Shown one piece after another: positions 1 to 6,108 of a DNA stretch of 14,992 bases. A program made the translations under genes and the position numbers. The notes under the pieces are model-generated. The model searched no databases. It saw nothing but the letters and a program-made list of their open reading frames with translations, and was not told where the DNA came from. This DNA comes from Candidatus Gastranaerophilales bacterium. Lineage in GTDB: Bacteria > Cyanobacteriota > Vampirovibrionia > Gastranaerophilales > JAILCC01. How positions within the stretch are numbered: position 1 is the stretch's first letter; the number at the start of each line of letters is the position of its first letter. The DNA lies in the NCBI GenBank assembly GCA_024408745.1, contig JAKSUS010000008.1, positions 1 through 14,992 on the forward strand, read 5' to 3'.

Positions 1-2520
1 TTTGAGTATTTCTCTTTGTTCTCTGCTTGTAAAAGCTAATTTATCTAATTGTCGGTTGAATACTTCAAGGAAAAATTCTTTTGACGGATATTCATTTTCT
101 TTTATGGCTTTTTCTATAATTTCTTCACAGGTATTATGAACAGCATTACCGTAATTAAGAGCATTTAAAGAGTCGGTATAATTTACTCTCGGATTAAGGT
201 CTAAAACATTTCCATAGAGGTATTTTTTCGGACAACTCAAATAGTTATTAACTTCTGTCGGTGAATATTTTTTGTTTTTAATAAAACAATTTACTCTTTC
301 ATTAAAATCACGTTTATAATCATATTCATTCTTTTGAATTTGTTGTGCAATAATTTCATAATAACTTTCGTTTGTAAAAGTTTCTTTAACAACTTTTTCC
401 GTTAAACCGGCAATTTCTGTTGTAATCCATTTTGAAGGTCTTTTACAATCCTGAAGATAAGATAATCTCAAAGTATGCTTTGCTCTTGTCATACCGACAT
501 ACATGTTTTTTACACGGTCTGATTTTTTATATTCTTTCCAATAATCATCGCTTTGTTGTTCAAGATTTGAAACAGGAACTTTCGGCTTAAATGAAGCTGA
601 TGAACTTTCCCATTTTGAAGCACTTAAAGAAGGCAAATAAACATATTCAAATTCTCTGCCTTTAGAGCCATGATAAGTTAAAAGCTGAATTGCATTTTGA
701 ACAACCGGAGGTTTATCAATTGTAATATCTAAATTTCTGTCATTTTGAATAACATTCAAATAATCAACAAATGCTTCTAAAGTAATATTATTATGAATTT
801 CGCTAAAATCAGCGGCTTCATCAATCATTTTTTTCAAACCACCTATATTTTCAGCTTTATCAATTTCTTCGTTTAGATAATATTTTAACATTCCTGTTTT
901 ATTTACAACTTCCAAAACAGTATTTTTAACTGATTCACAGGCATTAAATTCGCTTAATTCATCATAAATATTTAAAAAATTTTCTATCTTATCGGGTTCA
1001 ATCCAATCGTCAATTTCTCTTAAAGTTTGAATATAAGTTTTATCTTTTGAACTTCTTTCATAAAATAAAGAAAAATCACACGGGTTAATATTATAAGGCG
1101 GTAATAATAATAATTTTAAAACCGTATCAGAATACATCTCGGGATTAACAATCATTCTGAGATAATATAAAAGCATTGTTGAAGATTTAATTTCAAAAAT
1201 ACTTTTTCCGTTTTTTAATTCAAAAGGAATATTTTTATTAAATAAATATTGTGAAAATTCTTTTAAGCTATCGTTACTTGTCATTAAAACAGCAATTTCC
1301 GCAAGATTTTTCTTCCCTTCTTTATCTTTCGGACAATCTTCGGAATTTATTAATTCTGAAACTTCATTAACTATTTCAATATATTCATGTTCCTGATTAT
1401 TATATTGAGTAACTCTTACCTTTTTATTTTTTTCAGTAAGTTTTTCGTTTTTAGCAACTAAATTTTTATCAATTCCGTATTTTGAATAATCAAGTCGTCT
1501 TGTATCCTGATTTGCAATAACCATTGCAACATCAAGAATACTTTGAGTAGAACGCATATTTTCTTTTAAACAAATAATTTTTGTTTCGGGAAATTTTGTT
1601 AAATAATTTTGAATTGTATCTAAATTTGCTCCTTGGAATGAATAAATAATTTGATCATCATCACCAACAACAAAAATATTTTTTGTTTCTAATGCACTTA
1701 CGAGATTAAAAACTATCAAATTTTGCAGTTCATTTGTATCCTGATATTCATCAACCATAATATATTCATATCTGTTTGCAACTTCATTTAAAAACGAAGG
1801 TGCAGTTTCAAATTTATTTAAAACAAGAGTAATCATATCGTCAAAATCAATATAATGTTCTTTTTCCATTTTGGCTTTATACAATTCGTATAAACTCCAG
1901 GTTTCTTCCATTTTGTTTATTTTTAATTGTAATTCGGCAATATCCTTTTCTTTACCTTTAGTTTCCTGTAATTTTTTAAGTTTCGGATAATAAATTTCAT
2001 TTGTTTGAAGATTATGAAAATATTGTTCTTTTGTAAGTCTTTTTCTTTTTATTTGGGTAAATCTTTCAAAAGTTTCCGTAAAACAAGAATACGGGTCATT
2101 TTTTTTACTTCTCAAATATACAGCTTTATATTCATCAACATCTTCTTTTAAAAATTCATGTTGAATTGTAGGATTAATTACATGATAATTTTCCGGAAGT
2201 TCAAATTCTTCGGGACTTTCTGAAATAATTTCGTTACAAAAACTGTGATATGTATAAATATTTATAGGAATATCCGGAGTTCCGAAGGTTTCTTCCATTT
2301 TCTTTCTCATCTCATCGGCAGCTGCATCTGAGAAAGTTAAACAAAGAATTTTTTCAGGAGCTATTTGTTTGTCAAGCATAGCTTTAATTTTTTGTATAAC
2401 CGTAAAAGTTTTTCCCGTCCCCGGACCTGCTAAAACCAAATATTGTCCTTCAATATTATCAATACATTTTTGCTGTTCTTTATTCGGTGTTAATTCTTTC
2501 TTTTCTTCTGTTGTAATCAT
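1..2520 (-). CDS. UvrD/PcrA-type ATP-dependent DNA helicase with C-terminal RecB-like nuclease domain (3' end cut by window)
   Basis: The reading frame is open from an ATG at 2520 to the window edge, about 840 codons, with no stop. It is a superfamily 1A helicase. The Walker A motif AGPGTGKT is at residues 31-38, Walker B VDEYQDT at about 256-262, and motif III VGDDDQIIYSFQGA at about 283-296. NMRST follows near 320, motif V YHGSKGREF near 614-622 and motif VI VGMTRAK near 672-678. From about residue 745 the pattern YSPTEVNNYLSCPEKY followed by GNAVHNTCEE resembles the start of RecB/AddB-type PD-(D/E)XK nuclease domains (Cas4/RecB fold, PF12705-like). The catalytic Asp, Glu and Lys would lie beyond position 1. 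It probably unwinds and degrades DNA during recombination or repair. A GGAGAA ribosome site (2532-2527) fixes the start. A gene-specific promoter lies just upstream, so it need not depend on uvrC transcription. The helicase call is firm; the nuclease call rests on the first motifs only. Confidence 0.9.
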   Translation of the reverse strand, partial: MITTEEKKELTPNKEQQKCIDNIEGQYLVLAGPGTGKTFTVIQKIKAMLDKQIAPEKILCLTFSDAAADEMRKKMEETFGTPDIPINIYTYHSFCNEIISESPEEFELPENYHVINPTIQHEFLKEDVDEYKAVYLRSKKNDPYSCFTETFERFTQIKRKRLTKEQYFHNLQTNEIYYPKLKKLQETKGKEKDIAELQLKINKMEETWSLYELYKAKMEKEHYIDFDDMITLVLNKFETAPSFLNEVANRYEYIMVDEYQDTNELQNLIVFNLVSALETKNIFVVGDDDQIIYSFQGANLDTIQNYLTKFPETKIICLKENMRSTQSILDVAMVIANQDTRRLDYSKYGIDKNLVAKNEKLTEKNKKVRVTQYNNQEHEYIEIVNEVSELINSEDCPKDKEGKKNLAEIAVLMTSNDSLKEFSQYLFNKNIPFELKNGKSIFEIKSSTMLLYYLRMIVNPEMYSDTVLKLLLLPPYNINPCDFSLFYERSSKDKTYIQTLREIDDWIEPDKIENFLNIYDELSEFNACESVKNTVLEVVNKTGMLKYYLNEEIDKAENIGGLKKMIDEAADFSEIHNNITLEAFVDYLNVIQNDRNLDITIDKPPVVQNAIQLLTYHGSKGREFEYVYLPSLSASKWESSSASFKPKVPVSNLEQQSDDYWKEYKKSDRVKNMYVGMTRAKHTLRLSYLQDCKRPSKWITTEIAGLTEKVVKETFTNESYYEIIAQQIQKNEYDYKRDFNERVNCFIKNKKYSPTEVNNYLSCPKKYLYGNVLDLNPRVNYTDSLNALNYGNAVHNTCEEIIEKAIKENEYPSKEFFLEVFNRQLDKLAFTSREQREILK

Positions 2521-2546
2521 TATTTATTCTCCATGCTATCTTGTAC

Positions 2547-2576
2547 ATTTTAAATTATAAAATTAAAGTATGTCAA
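2547..2576 (-). promoter_or_regulatory. Sigma-70-type promoter for the helicase gene
   Basis: On the minus strand a perfect TTGACA (2576-2571) is followed after 18 bases by TAAAAT (2552-2547), one mismatch from TATAAT. It sits in the 97-base gap between uvrC and the helicase. The expected transcript start is about 20 bases ahead of the ATG, leaving room for the GGAGAA ribosome site. No convincing terminator for uvrC was seen in the same gap, so readthrough from uvrC is also possible. Confidence 0.55.
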
Positions 2577-2617
2577 TTTTGGATATACATCTTATAATCC
2601 TTATGGCATTTTATAAT

Positions 2618-4444
2618 TTAAAGATTTTTGATTTTTTTCAGTAAGGAATTTGTTGCTCTTTGTCCTATAATTTTTTCCAATTCTTCTTTTTTAGCCGATA
2701 AAATTCCTTTTATATCTTTAAATTCTTCAAATAATCGTTTTTTTCTTGTTTCGCCCAAATAAGGAACATCATCTAAAATACTCGTTAAGGCTTGAGTTTC
2801 TCTTAATTTTCTATGAAAAGTTATTGCAAATCTGTGCGCTTCATCTCTTATTTTTTGAAAGAAAAACAGAGCAGGACTTGAATAAGGAAGAATTACCGAG
2901 TTTTTTTGCGAAGGTATAAAAATTTCTTCTAATCTTTTTGCTAATGATACAACATCTTGATTTTTTAATCCTAAATCTTTTAAAACTTTAACACCTTGAG
3001 TTAGTTGTCCTTTACCGCCATCAATTATAATTAAATCAGGAAGCGGAAGATTTTCTTTAACTAATCTTGAATATCTTCTGCCCATAACCTCTAACATTGA
3101 AAGAAAGTCATCGGGTTTGCCTTCTGTTGAGCGAACTTTAAACTTTTTATATTTACTTTTTGCAGGTTTTCCATCCTCAAAAACCACCATACTTGCAACG
3201 GTATTTGTGCCCTGAAAATGCGAAATATCAAAACATTCAACAAGATGCGGAAATTTATTTAAACCTAATTTATCTTTAATATAAGTTCCTGTTTTATTCC
3301 ATTCAGCCTGTAATTCAAGTGCGTCTTTAATCTTTAGTTCTTCATGATAAGCCTCTGCATTTTTTCTTGCAAGTTCGATTAAATCATGTTTTTTACCTTT
3401 TTGAGATGTAATAAGGTGTACTTTATCACCTCTTTTATATGTTAACCAATTTTCAAACAGTTCATCATCTTCTTTGTTTATTTCTAAGGGCAATAAAATT
3501 TCTTTCGGCAAATCGTTATCTTTCAACATATAATAATTTTTCATAAAAGTTGTAATTGCTTCTTCTTCGTTGTTTGTTTCATCTTTTATGATTTCAAAAG
3601 ATTTTTTGTTTATAAGCCGACCTGAGCGAATTTCAAGAAGTGAAATTACAAACCTTATTTCATCTTGCGTAATTCCTATAACATCTTGGAAAAGATTAAG
3701 ACTGTCATCAACAACTTTTTGACGTTCAAGAGCTTGTTTCACATTAAAATAACTGTCCCTAAATAATGCTGCTTTTTCAAATTGTTCTTTTTCAGCATAC
3801 ATTTCCATTTGTCGTTTTAATTCTTCAACAAGTTCTGATTGACGACCTGAAAGATAAAGTTCAACCTGTTCAACAATTTTTTTATAATCGTCAGGTGAAA
3901 TTTTTTTCTGACACGGCGCGGAGCATTTACCGATTTGATAATAAATACAGGGTCTATCCTTAAAACGAGGAGTCTTACATTGTTTTAGAGGAAATAATTT
4001 TTTTATGTGTTCTAAAGTGGCATACATTGCTCTTGAATTTGTATAGGGTCCGAAAAACTTACCTTTTTTAGGAATATCTTTATTCCTTCTTGTAATTAAA
4101 ATTTGCGGATATTCTTCATCTGTAATATAAAACCAAGGGAATTTTTTGTCATCTTTTAATAAAATATTGTATTTAGGTTTATGTTTTTTGATTAGATGTG
4201 ATTCTAAAATTAAAGCTTCAATTTCGCTATCTGTAATTACAAATTCAAAACGCACAATTTGAGGCACCATAACTCGAAGTTTCGGAGTGTCTAATCTTTT
4301 GGTAAAATACGATTTTACTCTGTTTTTTAATTTTTTTGCTTTTCCGACATAAATTATGGTGTCATTTTTATCATACATCAGGTAACACCCGGGAAGCATT
4401 GGTAAAAGTTTTAATCGTTCTTTTATTGAAATTTCTTGTGTCAT
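2618..4444 (-). CDS. uvrC: UvrC, excinuclease ABC subunit C
   Basis: UvrC makes both incisions around a lesion in nucleotide excision repair after loading by UvrA and UvrB. The 608 residues match the family's usual length, and all domains are present in order. The N-terminal GIY-YIG nuclease carries GCY at 19-21, IYVGK at 31-35, Arg42 and Glu81. Four cysteines (156, 166, 174, 178) follow in the spacing known to hold the 4Fe-4S cluster in UvrC. The UvrB-binding UVR helices are at about 204-238. The C-terminal RNase H-like nuclease has FDISHFQG (Asp406), DFLSMLEV with RRY at about 446-458, IIIDGGKGQL (Asp475) and EAHRFA (His537). Tandem helix-hairpin-helix motifs lie at about 557-605. The start has only a weak A-rich ribosome site. 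The gene lies 21 bases after the YD-repeat gene and is probably cotranscribed with it. Nothing appears degraded. Confidence 0.98.
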   Translation of the reverse strand: MTQEISIKERLKLLPMLPGCYLMYDKNDTIIYVGKAKKLKNRVKSYFTKRLDTPKLRVMVPQIVRFEFVITDSEIEALILESHLIKKHKPKYNILLKDDKKFPWFYITDEEYPQILITRRNKDIPKKGKFFGPYTNSRAMYATLEHIKKLFPLKQCKTPRFKDRPCIYYQIGKCSAPCQKKISPDDYKKIVEQVELYLSGRQSELVEELKRQMEMYAEKEQFEKAALFRDSYFNVKQALERQKVVDDSLNLFQDVIGITQDEIRFVISLLEIRSGRLINKKSFEIIKDETNNEEEAITTFMKNYYMLKDNDLPKEILLPLEINKEDDELFENWLTYKRGDKVHLITSQKGKKHDLIELARKNAEAYHEELKIKDALELQAEWNKTGTYIKDKLGLNKFPHLVECFDISHFQGTNTVASMVVFEDGKPAKSKYKKFKVRSTEGKPDDFLSMLEVMGRRYSRLVKENLPLPDLIIIDGGKGQLTQGVKVLKDLGLKNQDVVSLAKRLEEIFIPSQKNSVILPYSSPALFFFQKIRDEAHRFAITFHRKLRETQALTSILDDVPYLGETRKKRLFEEFKDIKGILSAKKEELEKIIGQRATNSLLKKIKNL

Positions 4445-4465
4445 AATTTTCTTTTTAAAGTATGC

Positions 4466-5485
4466 TTACTGCATATAATTATATTTATACTGAATACTTT
4501 CCTGACAATTTGACCAATTGTCATTACATTTATATTCTTTCAATATATTATTGCATTTATCATAGTCATATTTGTAATAATAATCGGAATATTTTGTTTT
4601 ATTATATTTTTGAATTATATTACCGTTGATATCGTATATATAAGTATAATTATCGGCAGTTTCTTTTATTAAATTGCCTTTTGTGTCATATTCATATTTT
4701 ATTTGAGATTTACAATTTTCAAGTTTTTCATTACATTTCAATTTTTTGCTTATAATATTCCCTTTATTATCATAAATATATTTTGTATAAGTTTTTGTTA
4801 TTTCGGTTTTTACTGTATCTTTTTTAGTTTTATCATTATAATATTTTTTGTCTTTATATTCTCTGACAAATTCAGATGTTAATAAATTTGATTTATCATA
4901 TAAATATTTAGTTATATTTCCTTCCGAAAAATTATTCCAGTCAATATTCCATTTTTCAAGTTTTTTGCCATTCTTATCATAAGCATAAATTTTAATTTTA
5001 TAATTTTTATTATTTTTATTTTTCGTATATAAATCTATTTTATTATTATTTTTATCAAAATATGATTTAAAGCTAACGGCAGAGTCTTTTTTACAGGTTT
5101 CAAAATCTTTATCCTGACAATCACCTGTGTATATTACATCTTTCATATAATCATAATAAGTTATTTTTTGTGTCGGAATATATGCAACAGGAACATCTTG
5201 CCAAAAAACCCAATGGTATATAGGACTTCTTATTGCTTCTGACATGTCACTTTTCCAAACATCAAATTTGTTTGGAAAAGAAAATTTTATTATATTTCCG
5301 GTATTATCATATTCATAATTATTATTAATACTATAACCTTCTTTATGTTTTTCGGTACTGCTGATTATTTGGCATTGTTGATTATTTATTTGATTACTGG
5401 CATAAACATTTTTAATTTTTGAGGAAGAAATAAACAATATTCCAAATAAAAATAATATATAGATAATCTTATATATATTTTTCAT
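4466..5485 (-). CDS. Secreted YD-repeat (RHS-like) protein with paired cysteines
   Basis: The N-terminus (basic MKNIYK, a hydrophobic stretch to about residue 20, then VYA-SN near 29-31) looks like a signal peptide without a lipobox cysteine, so the product is probably exported. The body is a run of YD repeats of the form Y-x-YD-x-x-G-N-I-I-x-K. Clear copies start near residues 57, 167, 194, 237, 264, 282 and 306, with a weaker one near 142 and a cut-off one at the C-terminus. Such repeats form beta-rich shells or rods in RHS and teneurin proteins. No RHS core cleavage site or toxin tip is present, and at 339 residues it is far shorter than a typical RHS toxin. Cysteine pairs Cys123/131, Cys251/258 and Cys320/327 recur between repeats and may form disulfides outside the cytoplasm. 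It is rich in Lys, Asn and Tyr. The function is unknown; a surface or periplasmic binding or structural role is a guess. Confidence 0.8.
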   Translation of the reverse strand: MKNIYKIIYILFLFGILFISSSKIKNVYASNQINNQQCQIISSTEKHKEGYSINNNYEYDNTGNIIKFSFPNKFDVWKSDMSEAIRSPIYHWVFWQDVPVAYIPTQKITYYDYMKDVIYTGDCQDKDFETCKKDSAVSFKSYFDKNNNKIDLYTKNKNNKNYKIKIYAYDKNGKKLEKWNIDWNNFSEGNITKYLYDKSNLLTSEFVREYKDKKYYNDKTKKDTVKTEITKTYTKYIYDNKGNIISKKLKCNEKLENCKSQIKYEYDTKGNLIKETADNYTYIYDINGNIIQKYNKTKYSDYYYKYDYDKCNNILKEYKCNDNWSNCQESIQYKYNYMQ

Positions 5486-5513
5486 GCTAACCCGTTAACT
5501 GTAACTTAATGTT

Positions 5514-5542
5514 ATTATATTGCTTTTAAGCAATATTTGCAA
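5514..5542 (-). promoter_or_regulatory. Promoter with embedded dyad ahead of the YD-repeat gene (and probably uvrC)
   Basis: On the minus strand TTGCAA (5542-5537) is separated by 17 bases from a perfect TATAAT (5519-5514). The spacer is filled by the dyad ATATTGCTT-2-AAGCAATAT (5517-5536, 9-bp arms), which also covers half of the -10. A repressor bound there would block RNA polymerase directly. An overlapping inverted repeat AATATTT-3-AAATATT (5532-5548) covers the -35. The promoter lies about 30 bases ahead of the ATG at 5485, where the ribosome site is weak. Operator function is inferred from position and symmetry only. Confidence 0.5.
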
Positions 5543-5677
5543 AATATTATTATTGTAGTGATTTTTATATATTTGATACGAAATTTTCCTATAATATTGT
5601 TTTTGACTTTTTATATTATACGTTTTGTTTTTGATTTGTACTTTTCTTTTTTCTTTACTTTTTTGCGCGAATAAAGC

Positions 5678-5777
5678 GGATTTTCGTTAGAGTGAGTGAA
5701 ATGAAACTCGAATAGGCGAAGGCATAATGAGCGACAACGAAGTGAAGCGAATGACTGCCTAAGCCGAGAGAAAATCC
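5678..5777. repeat. Structured palindromic element, possible dispersed repeat or small RNA
   Basis: The element is bounded by an 8-bp inverted repeat, GGATTTTC (5678-5685) and GAAAATCC (5770-5777). Inside lies a second stem made of CTCG (5707-5710) with CGAG (5765-5768) and TAGGC (5713-5717) with GCCTA (5757-5761). TTCGTT (5683-5688) can pair alternatively with AACGAA (5736-5741). Two related purine-rich stretches, GTGAAATGAA (5696-5705) and GTGAAGCGAA (5742-5751), sit in it. It is visibly less AT-rich than its flanks and has no convincing coding frame. It could be a REP/MITE-like dispersed repeat or a structured transcript. No target-site duplication or transposase was recognised. Confidence 0.45.
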
Positions 5778-5923
5778 AAAACTTGAAAAGTTTGCATTAA
5801 TTTTAAATATATACAGTAATTAACTTCCTATAGTTAATATTATCGGAAGAAAATTGTCTGACATGTATCTTCACTTTGACAAAAGTTTTAAACTACCAGT
5901 TACTTTTTAAAATCTTTTGTTAT

Positions 5924-5954
5924 TTGACAATGCCTCTTCATATATCTTTACAAT
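5924..5954 (+). promoter_or_regulatory. Candidate promoter for the TolC-fusion gene
   Basis: A perfect TTGACA (5924-5929) is followed after 19 bases by TACAAT (5949-5954), one mismatch from TATAAT. The spacer is 2 bases longer than ideal. Transcription from here would give a leader of roughly 145 bases before the ATG at 6109, which has a good AAGGGG ribosome site at 6099-6104. Another TTGACA at 5876-5881 has no good -10 partner. Confidence 0.4.
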
Positions 5955-6108
5955 GAAATCTTGAAAAATATTGTAATTACTCATGTTTATTTAATATTTG
6001 TTGTTATTATAACAATATTTTTATCGTTAAATTATTGCCTGCACTTTTTGAGTCATATACAATTAAAAAGGCTTATATCACATATTTTAAAGAGAGTTAA
6101 GGGGAAAT

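Larger units (their letters stand above)
5486..6108. other. Divergent intergenic regulatory region (623 bp)
   Basis: This gap separates the minus-strand YD-repeat gene from the plus-strand TolC-fusion gene. It holds a promoter with a dyad for the YD-repeat gene (5514-5542), a structured, less AT-rich element (5678-5777) and a promoter for the TolC-fusion gene (5924-5954). A smaller inverted repeat, ATTAAC-8-GTTAAT (5819-5838), and a second TTGACA (5876-5881) lie between these. The remainder is very AT-rich. A small TTG-started frame at 5961-6194 runs into the signal-peptide region of the next gene and has no ribosome site, so it is not called. Confidence 0.7.

Noticed and set aside
2369..2560. 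63-codon plus-strand frame at the start of the helicase gene
   Set aside because: It is antisense to the Walker A region of the helicase, with no promoter or ribosome site in that direction.
4466..5485. RHS-type polymorphic toxin
   Set aside because: YD repeats are present, but there is no RHS core cleavage motif, no variable toxin tip and no neighbouring immunity gene.
5641..5668. T-rich run that could be read as a terminator
   Set aside because: The flanking genes diverge, so no transcript is expected to end here, and no stem precedes it in the right orientation.
5779..5793. AAACTT-GAA-AAGTTT hairpin
   Set aside because: It is a short AT-rich stem next to the structured element, expected by chance in such a base composition, and no gene ends there.
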